Positions 1-11,554 of a stretch of DNA of 64,000 nt are shown piece by piece. Within the stretch, counting starts at the first letter, position 1. Each line of letters begins with the position of its first letter. Source of the DNA: Polyporus tsugae (Eukaryota; Basidiomycota; Agaricomycetes; Polyporales; Polyporaceae); contig JAHRBS010000013.1 in NCBI GenBank assembly GCA_024305745.1, positions 1,364,001 through 1,428,000 on the forward strand, written 5' to 3'. Position numbers and translations under genes: made by a program. The notes under the pieces were generated by a model, which saw only the letters and a list, made by a program, of their open reading frames with translations, did not search any database and was not told the origin of the DNA.

Positions 1-1
1 C

Positions 2-1760
2 CCTTCGACCAGCACCCTCCGTCCGAACACGTTAACTCTTGCTCTCTTCCCTCATCTCCACCATGAGCCTTACTCTATTTCACTCGCAACTTCAATTCAC
101 ACATCCTTCTCCACCTCTTCGTCCCCAACTCAAACTGCGACTTCTGCATGCAGTGCTTTCACCCAGACCCTGTACGGCGTCGCGCGCGTGTGTGGCACCC
201 TCGCAACCTTACCGGTAGACCTCGCTCGAGGGGAATGTTCATTCAAGCAAAAGGAGCTCACGCGCATACGTGACGAGCGTGCCGAGGTCCTCGGGATGCT
301 CGTCGACTTGCGCGACAGGCTCGCCACCGCGCTCGAGACCATCGACAACGACGAGGCGCTCTTTGAGCTCGCGCGGTTCGTGCACTACCTTCAAACGATC
401 ATCAGCGGACAGGAGTTCGCACCGCTGAGCGAGGAGGTGTCCCCCGGACGCGTGCTCGAGTCGTTATCTTTGCTGGCCCACCTCAGCCTGCCGTCGCACA
501 CATCCTTGCACAGCGCCGGGCTCAAGACGGGGGAGCTGAGACGTCCCTCGTGGCTCACGCTCACCTGGCCTCGGCTCTTGCTCCTCCCTCCGTTGATTCT
601 GTACGGGATCCGCACAGCATATGCGTCACGCGCGTCATTAGAGGAATTGGCGCGAGGTGCGCTCGAGACGGCGAAGAGCTTTTGGGAAGACTGGATCCTC
701 GAGCCCCTCCGCGGGATGGTACACACTGTGCGCGCGGGTAGGGAAGACGGCGTCATCGTCACCAAGGAGAGCGTCCGCGCCGACCTGGAAGTAAGTTTCC
801 ATTTGCCGTTCATGCGAATCGCGGTATTAATGGCATCTTGGTCAGTCGCTGGAGCGCATGACCCTCGCTCTAGCACAGGAGAAGCTGCAATATTCCTCGC
901 CGCAGCTCGAGGCGCTGGCGCGACAGGTGCAGATGGGCGACTTGACGGCGGTGATGCAGATATACGAGGAAGAGATCAAGTCCCCGCTCAAGTCTGCGAT
1001 GCAGGGGTCGCTTCTCCGGTCATTGTTCATCCAAGTCCAGAAGGCGAAGGTACGTAACTGCGTTCTCCGTTCTGAAACCGCCCCGCTGTCACGGGTGTGC
1101 TGGTGATGAATGAACGCACTGACTGACACGAACACGAACGGCGATACCCCAATCGCGGCACAACAGGTCGACATCAACCAGGCGCTGTCCGGAATCGACA
1201 AGCTGCTCAAGAGCCAAGAACTGACGTTCGCATTCGTGGGCGTGGCGCCTGCCCTCGCGATCGTCTACGGGTTCTCCAGCAACCTGCAGCGCCTGTGGTC
1301 TGGCGGAAAGGGCCGCGGGCGATACGGTGGGAAGGCGAAGCGCGTCGGGGTCTGGTCCGACATGAGGTTCGTCGTCTCCCCGCGCACTACGCCCCCTGAA
1401 ACATCCCATACTGATACGCATGATACGAATGAACCCTACAGACGAATAGAGCGCCTCCTCATCTCCCAGCCGCACCCTCGCCACACCCGCCCGCATCCCG
1501 TGCCGGCGCTGGAGAAGGCGGCCGCGAGCGCGACGTCCGTGTCGCCTCTGACGTCGGGCCTGCTCCTGCTTTCGGTCACACACCTCAGGAAGTACGGGGA
1601 GACGGCGCTGCCGGCGAACTCACGCCTGCGCGAGGGCTTTCTGGAAGACGTGACCGATCTGGAGAACCCGAGCCTGGGCCGGGCGGACAAGCTGAGGGTG
1701 CTGGATCGGATGTGGCGGTCGTGGGACGAGCCTTTGGGGTGGAGCAGGATCGCTGCTTGA
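2..1760 (+). CDS. NCA2: NCA2-like mitochondrial protein (5' partial)
   Basis: Nuclear control of ATPase 2 family, an integral protein of mitochondrial membranes. In yeast it is linked to expression of the mitochondrially encoded ATP synthase subunits 6 and 8. I read four exons, about 2-790, 846-1049, 1167-1366 and 1442-1760, with frame kept across GT-AG introns. Visible family signs are the block LPVDLARGE followed by KQKEL, a hydrophobic segment WPRLLLLPPLILYGI near position 570-605, and a second hydrophobic stretch FAFVGVAPALAIVYGF near 1220-1270. The C-terminal part LTSGLLLLSVTHLRKYG followed by an acidic Leu-rich tail is also typical. The frame stays open to the left window edge, so the N-terminus is missing here. 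The true first exon inside the window could begin later than position 2, because the first 160 bases are low in family similarity. The family call is solid; the 5' boundary is not. Confidence 0.85.
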
Positions 1761-3355
1761 GCTGGGGTGGACGCGTGTGTGATGTGGTCATAGCGGATCG
1801 TGGTATGCGATTTTTTCTTGGAACATCCCAGGCCATGGGATTGTGGCCTCTCTCCTCGGTTCTGACACTGGCGCGCAGGCCGATACGCATTCCCAATTGT
1901 GTTACAAATATGGGGAACGCGTGAACAAAGGTGCATTTACAACGCATCGATGTGGACGCATAAGCCTTGGCTCAGGAGGGTGTGCCAGCGACTGTACACT
2001 AGTCGGCCAGGTCGGCCCCGGGATAAGTGGGAAACAGCGTGGTATTATTGAAATCATAGGGATTGAAATCACACATAAGAAACACATAGCTTAGGGATTG
2101 GCATCGTGTTTATCCGCGAACCACCCTGTCAGCTTTGTGAACATTCGAGAAAGGTCGGAAATTTGCTACTTTTGGAGATGGGCGCTCCGACGGCGGAGGT
2201 TGATAGCCTCGTGTCCCGACACCTGGCGCCCCTCGGGACGTCGTGTGTCATCGTCTCCTCCTCGATCTTGACAATTACTCGCCGCCCTCGGCCCAGTCTA
2301 CTCAGCGCTCAACATGACCTTGGCCCTGGCAGCTGGAGGTGGGAAACGACATTTACCCTCCTGGCCACATACAAGTCGCACATCGTCGCCACATCCAGCT
2401 CCGTCCGTACTTAGAGCTAATTAAAAACGCTTCAGCTGACCCAGCGTCGAGGACGCTCTGACACACCATCGACACATCCTCTTCGGAACGTCGGTCGAAA
2501 GACCCGGTGAAAGTGCATTGAGCCCGTCGGTGTGGAGTCGCCCCTTTCCCAAACGATCATATTGCCACCCCAACGCTCGCCCCACCTACTGCGAGAAGAC
2601 CGGTGAAGGGGTTGCAAGTTCTGTAGGCCCGCACTATTTCCAGATGGGGGCTGCGTGGTGGGAACGGTGTGGGGAAGGAAGGGCATCGAAGTGTTCGCGC
2701 GGCGCTGGCCCTGTTTGCAGATGCCACGATCAAGGCGATTTGGGCCCCGCGAAGGCCACATGTGAGGCTTTCCCCACACCATGTCCGTCGTCTGCTGCCC
2801 CGCCTGCTGGATCGGTGTGGTCGCCGATACCCAGCTGACGCACCGTGTCTGTGATGGGCTTGGAATCAGCCGAGCACGCGAACACAAATAAAGCTTACTG
2901 GGGCCACGCCAGGTCGTCCGCCTCGACCAACCTCCCAGCATCAGCCCAGCCTCAGCCGTCCTCTTTCACTCTTGCTCGCTGTCCGACTGGCCACAGTGCA
3001 CAGAGGAGAAGGTTCCCCGCGCCACCATTCACTGTTCTCCGATCGTGCTTACTCACAATTGCCTTCAACACCGACCGGCCGGCGTCGCACCTCTCGGCCG
3101 CGCCCCCGCTGACGAGGAAGGTCCTCATTCGTGGATCACTCGCTATTACTCGGTTCCGGCCGGCGCGTCCTTCGCTGCCTTCCTTCGTCACCTCGCCCTT
3201 TAAAGCTTCACGCCCCGTCATATAAGCTACCCCGCCCACATTCCCCGCGCCTTCCCAACCACATCCACTCCTCCCAGCGACTCACCACCTCTTGAGGCCA
3301 TCCTATCCCCTTCCACCTACCAGCTCTCCCACAAGTTCAGCGGAAATTGTTCGGG
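1761..3355. other. intergenic, no gene recognised
   Basis: This is about 1.6 kb between the NCA2 stop and the next start codon. Reading frames of up to about 170 codons exist on both strands (for example minus 2432-2941), but they have no recognisable family, no consistent splice structure and no codon preference like the neighbours. The last few hundred bases are C/T-rich, as expected for a fungal promoter and 5' leader. Confidence 0.5.
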
Positions 3356-4537
3356 ATGCCCATCCCCACCGAGGCCCAGCACAGAAGCCCTCGCCCGATG
3401 CACACTCTCCCCCATATCGCGACACAAGATCTCCAGCACGGATCTCCAACAACGCCGAAGTTCGAAATTGAGCGACCGCGGCGTCGCTCCCTCTCGCCTA
3501 TCCCCGCGAGTCCCTCGGCGGCGGCGTCCTCGTCCAAGTCGGTGTACGCCCCGCCCCCACTCACCTGGCGAAACGCCGCCCAAGATGCCCTGGCGGGTAT
3601 ATGCTACACCAGGGATGCCTTCCCGTCATCCAACTTCTTGCCCCCGCCGTTCTCGCGTGAGCCTGTGATCGTTGAAGCGGGTGAGCGCGTCGAGCTCCTC
3701 GCGGAGTTCGACGAATATGCCGTGCGGGTGCGTGTCCTGCGCACGGACGTCGTTGGCTTGATCCCAACGTGGAACACTGAAGGCGCGCTGGAAAGGCTGA
3801 CGAGGATGAACACGGCATTCAACGAGGCGGTACGCACGTTCTCGCATTATCCTTGTCACGTGGATGATGCTGATACCTATGCATATTCGTGTTCCTAGGC
3901 AACTTGTCCCGTTGAGGCCCGTGCACTGCGCCGTGACAGCGAGTCCTCGCCAGGAACCAGCTGGGATGATGCCTCGAGCTCTCCCACTGATGGTTCGCTC
4001 GCGCACGTGCATTCGCGCTGCATCCCGTTTTCGGCCCGCGTCCGCTTCCCCGACTACTACGGGCCCGCCATCGCCCTCAGCGACGACGACGATTCGGACT
4101 CAGAGTTGCCTCAGTCTCCTCCGGAGTTCGAGCGCGGTCGTCCTCTGCAGGCTCGACCCACCGTGTTCGAGGCGCCCCCGCAGACGCTCGAGAAGGGCGG
4201 GATCTCTGAGGCGGCCGCTCGGTCGCGCTCGGGAAGCAGGAAGTCTGTGAACTTCGCCGCCGGTGAGCGTCCCCAGGTCGTGTTCCGCTACCCGTCCGCG
4301 GACCTGTTCTTGGGAGCGGAGATGCACGCTGGCGCCGGAGACCCAGGGAACGGAAACAGCGAAGAGGATGAGAGCGAGTGGTGGTGGCAGGGATGGGAGG
4401 AGGTGCGCGAGAGCTTGGAGGAGCAAGAGGAGGCGGATAGCGGAGAGGCGAGGGGCGCGATGAGAGAAGGGGAGACGCAACAGAAGATGATCGACCTTGA
4501 ACTCTTCCCGTTCGCCTTTGACGAGGACGAGCTCTAA
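3356..4537 (+). CDS. SH3-like domain protein of unknown function
   Basis: Two exons, 3356-3830 and 3899-4537, joined by a 68-base GT-AG intron in phase 0, give about 370 residues. The N-terminal 75 residues are low-complexity and rich in Pro, Ser and basic residues. Around residues 100-160 there is a compact region, with a stretch VEAGERVELLAEFDEYAVRV and then VVGLIPTWN, that reads like a degenerate SH3 fold (RT-loop acidic region, then a GLIP strand in place of the usual GxxP). The second half is acidic and disordered, with a DDDDSDSE cluster, a Trp-rich patch SEWWWQGW and an acidic C-terminus ending DEDEL. No enzyme motif, signal peptide or membrane segment is visible. A scaffold or adaptor role is plausible but is inference. 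The start was chosen as the first ATG of the open frame, after a C/T-rich leader. Confidence 0.7.
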
Positions 4538-5150
4538 CGACACCCGCGCAACCTTTTCTACACGCTTCACAGCTGGCAGGGCTATCGAAGCAGGTACGGG
4601 GTTCAGCGGGAGACGATATAAAAGGCGGGTCAGGACGCCCGCATGGTACGATTCACGCATGATATTTGGCTCGCACGATGGACACCAGACACTCACCCAA
4701 CCAAGGATCATTGTAATTATCGCTCCACTGTTGGCGTTGTTGTATTCTATCTGTAACACGTAGCGACTGTATACCCTAATCACCAAGTCGGACCATTTGA
4801 CTGGACGCAGCCATCGCAACTTGAGAGGAAGGCACACGAACATGATGCCACAGTCGCGCGTGCTGAGCGCTGAGCTCAAGGTAGCGTATCTAGGTACCGC
4901 TTCGTGGACAAATTACGCCGTTGGGGGGGGACTGGTCGGACCCACGTTTATCCCCTTACGCTGAGCTCGCGACGAGGCGGCGGCGAGCAGTGTCGACGAG
5001 CATGACGTCCGCGAGGTGACACGTGACCGCGTCTAAACCTAAGGGTATGACGTCATAGGATACGCCACTACACGCTCCCCGACACTGACCGCACACACCA
5101 CGCATCCGGACCAAGTCATTTCTTACCTTCTCTCACTTCCTCGACTCGAA
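4538..5150. other. intergenic region upstream of MIR1
   Basis: Just over 600 bases with no convincing coding signal. A run of nine G lies near 4923. C/T-rich tracts precede the MIR1 start codon. A minus-strand frame overlaps the 3' end of the previous gene, but it is a shadow of that gene. Confidence 0.4.
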
Positions 5151-6650
5151 ATGGCGGACTCGAAGGAGATCCAGAAGACCAGGAAGCGGCCACAGACGCC
5201 GCCGGTGATCCCGCAATTCACTCCCAAAGACTACTCGTCCTTCTTCCTGGCCGGGGCCCTGTGCGCAACGTGAGCAACGCTTCCCTCATCATATCTCAGC
5301 GCACATAATTGATCAAACTTTCTTGAAGCCTTACCCATGGCGCAATGACTCGTGAGTAGAGAACTTCGTCGTGGCTCGTTCTACTACAACTTGAAGGTTG
5401 AAGGAGAGACGTTGACTTTATAGCCATCGACGTCGTGAAGACACGCATACAGGTGGACTCGGAGATGGCGCGCATGACTCTACTCTCGGGCGGGAGGAGA
5501 ATCGTCGCGCGGGAGGGGGCCGCGGCCCTCCTCACCGGGTTCGGACCAACCGCCGTCGGTTACTTCGTGCAAGGTGGAGGCAAGTTCGCGGGGTACGAGT
5601 TCTGGAAGAAGCAGTTCTCCGAGCTGGCTGGCGGCCAGGAGAACGCGGTCAAATACCGCACTGCGATATACCTAGGCGCGTCAAGTGCAGGAGAGTGAGT
5701 CATGCGGGTGCAGTCTCGAGGGGGGTCACCGTAAGTCCACTCACCACTGAATTCCACAGGTTTTTTGCCGATATCCTCCTCACTCCTCTCGAGGCGACAC
5801 GCATACGTCTCGTGTCCCAGCGCGGATACGCCACGGGCCTCGTGAGCGGCTTCGCGCGCATGGCGCGAGAAGAGGGCTTCGCAGGCTTCTATGCCGGATT
5901 CCTACCCATTCTCTGCAAGTACGTCACACCAGTCCAGGCTCACGGGCACCCCCTTTGACTCCTCCCTTCGCTCATTTGCTCGCCGTGGTTGCCGTTCTGA
6001 TATTGGTGCGACGTCACGACACCATGATGCCGTGCAGACAGATCCCGTACGCGATAGGACAGTTCACCGTGAACGAGTTCTGCCACGAGCTCGCGTTCCG
6101 CGCCATGTCGGAGGAGACGAAGCGCTCCCTCAGCCGCCCCGCCAAGTACGCGGTTAGCCTCGGAAGCGGGATCGTCGCCGGCTTCGCAGCTGCAATTCTC
6201 AGCCAGGTGCGTCTCTGTCAGACCATCTCCACCTCCCCGTTCCCTTCTAGCGCTACGGAGACGCGCCCTTGACTATCGGGCCCGGGGTTGGACGTTGGAG
6301 TGTGGGGTACCGGCGCTGACCATGTACACCATACCGGCGGCTCCGTATGTCTCTAGCCCGCGGACACGCTCCTCTCGCAGATCAACAAGGGCCATGGGCC
6401 TAAGGGTTCTATGCCGCACCGCCTGCGCGTCCTCGGGCAGGAGGCCGGCCTCCGTGGGCTCTTCGCGGGGCTGGGGCCGAGGATGATCATGACCGCTGGC
6501 CTGGTGTCCGGCCAGTTCCTCATGTACGGAGCGATTAAGGACGGTGAGTCCGCACTCGTTATCTTCCGCGGACGCTTTCCTGAAGGCTATGACCGACCGA
6601 CAGCCCTGGGCGCGCCGCCGGGATTGGAGATCCACAAGGAGGGTACGTAG
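5151..6650 (+). CDS. MIR1: mitochondrial phosphate carrier
   Basis: Inner-membrane carrier that imports phosphate with protons (or against hydroxide) for ATP synthesis. The first exon starts at 5151 and encodes a basic N-terminus followed by [18 protein letters not shown] short second exon restores the [17 protein letters not shown] repeat-1 signature. All three carrier repeats are present: PIDVVK, PLEATR (followed by IRLVSQ) and PADTLL. Phosphate-carrier-specific landmarks are [17 protein letters not shown], the QIPY segment after repeat 2, and the C-terminal [15 protein letters not shown] followed by LGAPPG. About seven exons with introns of 50-130 bases are needed; each junction I checked keeps frame. 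The stop is TAG at 6648-6650. Length and order fit a normal ~310-residue carrier. It is likely constitutive. The distinction between the MIR1 and PIC2 subtypes is less certain than the family. Confidence 0.9.
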
Positions 6651-9600
6651 ATCTAAGTAGAGGTGGAGAATAAATTTGAGATCTTAGATCGGACGCGAAA
6701 TTCTGCGTGCTGGACCAACGCTCAGGTTCTTCCTGTCAGTAGAGCATTCACTCACTTGCAGACTCTGGGACGATACCAGCAGTGTAGACTTTGCAACAAC
6801 TTCAAGCCAGCTCTGGGATGGAGTGTGGATACCTGTCAAACATGCTTCAACGACGGTTCAAATGCGGCGGAAGTTATCATAAGGCGAATCAGTCCCCAGG
6901 TGGGTTGCGGCCGGGAAGGGTGGACCTTATTGTCCTCTGCTCGATAGAGAACAAGGTTTTTACACTTTGTACAGCGTGGATGAGAACACGATATTCCCAC
7001 TTGCGCGCTCACTATGCAGTGATAGGCGCCTGATAACCATTATACGTTCGGCAGAATCCGGTGCGATGGCGCCTGCGGCTGTTTCAAACTTGTTACTTAC
7101 TTGCAACTGGCAACTGCGTCCGAGCACTTATCCTCTGGCGTCCTATATCATATCTCACTGGCCTCCATACACCGTGCCACCGCTTCTATGGAATGCTCAA
7201 CGTCTTCCTCGACCTCCAGCTCAAGTGTGCGATCATTCGGAGAGCGTTTCAGCTCTTCCTAAGGTATGAATTGCAAATCCAATTTACGAACTTTGAGGGT
7301 TAAATTTTGCCACTCATCGTCACCCGTAGTCTGGCCACTACTATAGAATCTGCGAGGCGCACGTATATGCCGTTGGTGCACGAGCTTATTGAGCGATGCC
7401 GCCGGAATGGTGTGGCGCATTCCGCGAGGAAAATGGTTCGCGAACGGTGGCCTGACTTGCCAGACTATTAGCCTTGCAACCCACAGGGATGCCCAGTGAA
7501 TGTGCAGATGGCGCAGACAGATCCGTTGGCTCGATAGCCACAATTATTGTCTTGAAACTGGGCCGCGCCACCAGACTTTGCGATAGCATCCTCATGATTG
7601 AGTCGATGCCGGGGCGGGTTTCGATGGTCCCGCGCCGGCGTCCGCTAGTAAGTATTCGTGCGTGCGTTCTTTTTCTCTCGGCTGTCTGATACCTGCTGAG
7701 TTTGATTTTACAATAGGACTATTCTATGGAGTCTACGATATGCCTAGTACAATCAACCTCACCGCACGCGGCTGTTCTGCAGCGTAAGGGATCTTGGTAC
7801 GGTTGTGTCTGCACCCACCTTTCAGGTTCATCAGCAAATCCGGTAGCCTCGTGGAAACCAGGCGAAGCTTGTGTGCGGAGACGACTAAGTGATCACAAGA
7901 TGACAGGATCGAACACTACACAAGACCACGTCAGCAAAGCTCACATCCTAGAGCGCCAGCATATTCGAGAAGGTGGTCGACACGCTTGTCGAGAGAGGGC
8001 CCCATCATGGTACGATTCACTTCGTTGTATCCGTCCAGACCAGCTACCAACAACCTTGTGTCTACAGGGACGCGACTGCCAGCAGGAAGCCGTATGTGTC
8101 GGACATGTAGCAACACCATTTCTCGAGTAGACCGAATCAATTCGTTACTCTCGTCTCAAATGCGGATATCCAAGCCGCCTTTCATACCTTCTTCCTTCAG
8201 AGAGTGGAAAGTATTTCCGGCTATTCTCACGCTCTGAAGACTTCATGGAACGTCCAGCCGTAAAAGTAAGTACGTCGCTTTGCTTTGAGGTACGATGCTT
8301 GTCGCGATGACTGATATGCCACATCGCAGTAAAAATGTATGTGCAATCAATCTTCTATCATGTCCTTGTCTCACTGCCAGCCCGTCAATCGCGTCTGTGT
8401 CGGCGGAAAGGCGGTCACTACTGTAGCTGTCTCGTCAGCTGTCAAATAACTCGGAGGGCGAGAGCGCTGCCGCGTTCCTCTCATTGGTTTTTCTAGCGGC
8501 TGTATGTCCCCGGTCTTCAGCTATTTTCCACCGAGCTTCTACCATGAGGCTGAGAGATGGGAGATACTGGGAAGAGATCCGTTTCGCCAGCTTCAATTCA
8601 AGTCCTGTGTGACGGTACCTTGGAATTCCGAGGCGGGGATCCGGTGGGAGAATGTTTGTCCATATTACGTGTTTATGATTTCTCACCATGTTCCTTCCGC
8701 ATCGATGCTTTCACCGGGTCCTTTGGACCTGATTATGGCCACGATCCAAGGCGGGGTAAAACAAGACGAGAAATGCGGTGATAAATAACGTTGCGTGATT
8801 GCAATTTGCCGAGCTCTGCATCACACAAGTCAAACCGGCCCCGTGCTTTGTGCGGCTGACTGGGGGAAACAAAACCCAGTTTTGGACGGGAAACCTTGTG
8901 TTTATGTTGTGAGTACTATTAAGCGCTGATTCGTAATCGAAACTCATGAACGGTTCTTGAGCGGCAACGAGATGTACAATTTGCAAGTTGGCCGCTCCGT
9001 TCCCATGATGGAGCCAAAGTGATTGCAGACCAGGTCCCAATACCGATACCATGGAGTGGAGAGCGTTGTGATGTTCGCGGTGTGTCTTGTTCGGACAGGG
9101 AAGCACTCACTGAACGACCCCGGCCCCAACTCTGGCGACTATCATCGACTAGGTGGAGTGCGGGTCATCCCTGGCCTGGAAATTGGAGGGGTCCAAGCAG
9201 TCGCCGGAGATTACAGCGACCGAGGTGCAAGATCTGGGTGCCCACTGTTGACAAAGACTTGGAAGGGATTGACATGGCGCCGCTTGGCTTGCCAGAAACT
9301 TGAAAGTTTTCCAGACAGACGGGCGCCAAATGGCGATCCAGAACGACTCGCGGATTGTCACCATCGCTCAACTTCGACATGTGCGGGGAATGTGTGGTAA
9401 GTGTTCCTGGTGTTCAAGTGCAATGTTGTAGGTTTCATTTCCCGGCTGATATCCGTCCAGGAAACGAGTGGCCCCGCTTTGCACCCGTACTTTACAATAT
9501 TCAAGTTAATGAGGCACGTTCATGTTCCTCAGGACAATCTTCACGGTTTCGCTGACACACTATCTCAGATGCGGTAGATTACAGCAGATCGTTTGGACGA

Positions 9601-10090
9601 AGACCACCATGCTGCAGTGCCTCTTCCATTTGTCCAAAAATACTCGCGACAGCGCTTGACGGAGCGCAACGTCTTGCGGCCATCGGGATTTCGACCTGGG
9701 AGAGATGTCTTCGCTTGATAACTACATCTCCCCGGGTGCGTCGGATCCAAGTTTTGCTGGGCGATACGATAATAGCCGGGCCACCGGTAACCAACTAAAA
9801 ATCTTCTCTGACAAGCTCGTTCCCCGTACATGGCAGGTACAAGTCGCGGATGCGGCGAACCAAGGTGTATCACAAGGGGAAGCACTTCGGAAGCTACCCA
9901 GCATCACCGCGCGTACATACCCGAACTGGCTCTCATGGCGTTCGATCTCTTGCAGGGATTGACCTTCGGAAGGTGGATCCTCACCTCAGGATTCTAGGTG
10001 ACATCATGATCGTTACAGTGATTTGGTGCAAGCAAACGCGATGATTATTGATACCCAGTCTCCAATCAAACCATTTCAGTGCCACTGGAC
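6651..10090. other. gene-free stretch before the terpene synthase array
   Basis: About 3.4 kb with no gene I can support. It holds many frames of 60-130 codons on both strands, none with a recognisable domain or a run of compatible splice sites. Base composition is more AT-balanced than in the flanking genes. The frame at 9705-9962 looks the most protein-like (85 codons, moderately polar) but matches nothing I know. I regard the stretch as decayed accessory DNA or long intergenic sequence. Confidence 0.4.
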
Positions 10091-10098
10091 TATATAAT
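10091..10098 (+). promoter_or_regulatory. TATA-like box of TS-a
   Basis: The sequence TATATAAT lies 66 bases upstream of the TS-a start codon. TS-b has a similar box (TATATAAA) 70 bases before its ATG, so spacing is nearly conserved between the two tandem genes. This placement fits a core promoter; there is no experimental support. Confidence 0.5.
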
Positions 10099-10156
10099 CT
10101 GGGCCGTTTGGCCACTTTCGAGACCAGAACAATCCCCAGTCTCGATATTGCTCGCC

Positions 10157-11554
10157 ATGCTTGCCTACCTCAACGCTTCTACACCCCAAACCACCTGCGA
10201 GGAGCATCCATTGTTCATGCCGGGAGGTTTCAGCAATGTCTCTCCCACTGCGTAAGCGTTCACGCGTCATAATGCCTCGATAACTTACCGAGTTATAACA
10301 GACGAACTTCTGCCGTTGGAAAGCATTCACTAGACAGCGATATAGCTTCCATCGTAAGTAATAATTTGGCCACGGCAACAACCTCTGCTCACCGTCGTCT
10401 AGCACTCGGCCATAGACACCCTCGACGCAACCAAAGTGTTTGTACGAGACTTTCTTGACCGACTTCCATACACACCACCAGACGTTCCGGCAAACCCAGA
10501 GCTAAGGCGCGAGGTCGCAGACGTGATTGTGTCATGGAACGTGGGCGTGAGCTGGGAGTACGTCGAAGGGTTGACGGACACCAGCTGCTCCATCGCCGAG
10601 TCCGCCTATGCGCACACCAGCTACGAGCACCAACGCGTGGTCGCGATATACACGGCATGCCTTACGTACGCCGACGACCTTGGGCATCGCAACCTCGAGG
10701 CGCTCGGACAGTTCGTCCGCCGATTTACTCGGGGCGAGCCTCAGCTCCATCCGGCCCTCGACTGCTTGACGAAGCTGCTCGGGACCCTGCACGATTTCTG
10801 CCCTCGCATCAGCGCCGACGCGATCATAACCAGCACCATCGATTCGGTCACCGCAATGTACATCGAAGTCGTTTCCCAGGGCGACGTCATCTCCCCCTTC
10901 GCGACGAGGTACCCGTTCTACTTGCGGCTCAAGACGGGGATAGCGCCGGCATACGTCCACCTCAACTTCACGAAGAGCTGGGGAGACGCGATCGGAACCT
11001 ACTACCTGCAGGTCGTACCGTAAGTACCCAGGCTATTTCTTCTGCGGGTTTTCAAACTCACGATCTCGGAAGTGAACTAGAGCTTGTGACCATCGGCTTC
11101 AAGTAAGTTAGCTCCTCTTCTAGTTTCCGTATTATTACTCGAGCTGACGTATTGTTCAATTGCCAGCGATATGTATGTGCATCCGAGTCATCATGCCTTC
11201 CTCTAGTCCGTTTTCTCACAGGTCGCATAGCCTCTCTTTCTACAAGGAGACGCTGGCGGGAGAGACAGATAACTACGTCCACATGCGCGCGGCTGCAGAA
11301 CAGAAACCGGCGGCGGCGGTCCTTCGCGAACTCGTCGAAGAGAACCTCGAGTCTTGGTACAAGATCAAACAACTCGCCTCCGCTCAATCTGGCCTGGTGG
11401 ACATCTGTGTTGGTTACCTCATGGTAAGTTTCTCGGTCCCAAGTATTCAGTTGAGCACCAGCGCGCTGACTATTTGGAATTTTGGCAGGGTTACGTAGAG
11501 TTCCACTTCAAGGCACGCCGCTACCGCCTACACGAGATCGTGGGCCAGTCATAA
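10157..11554 (+). CDS. TRI5-family sesquiterpene synthase (TS-a)
   Basis: Class I terpene cyclase of the trichodiene synthase family (PF06330), expected to ionise farnesyl diphosphate and cyclise it; the product is unknown. Seven exons: 10157-10251, 10302-10353, 10403-11019, 11073-11102, 11167-11172, 11231-11423 and 11489-11554, giving 352 residues. The Asp-rich region is YADDLGHRN. The second metal site NDILSFYKE (NDxxSxxxE) is rebuilt only by splicing: Asn is split at the end of a 30-nt exon, and Asp lies in a 6-nt exon. The RY pair near the C-terminus (ARRYRL) is intact, and so is the segment before it, GYVEFHFK. The N-terminus is about 30 residues longer than in TS-b because of an extra exon. 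It is slightly shorter than trichodiene synthases (about 375). No P450 or transporter gene is adjacent. TS-b follows 1.4 kb downstream on the same strand. Confidence 0.85.

Noticed and set aside
2432..2941. 169-codon minus frame between NCA2 and the SH3-like gene
   Set aside because: No family similarity, Trp/Arg/Pro-rich random composition and no promoter signs.
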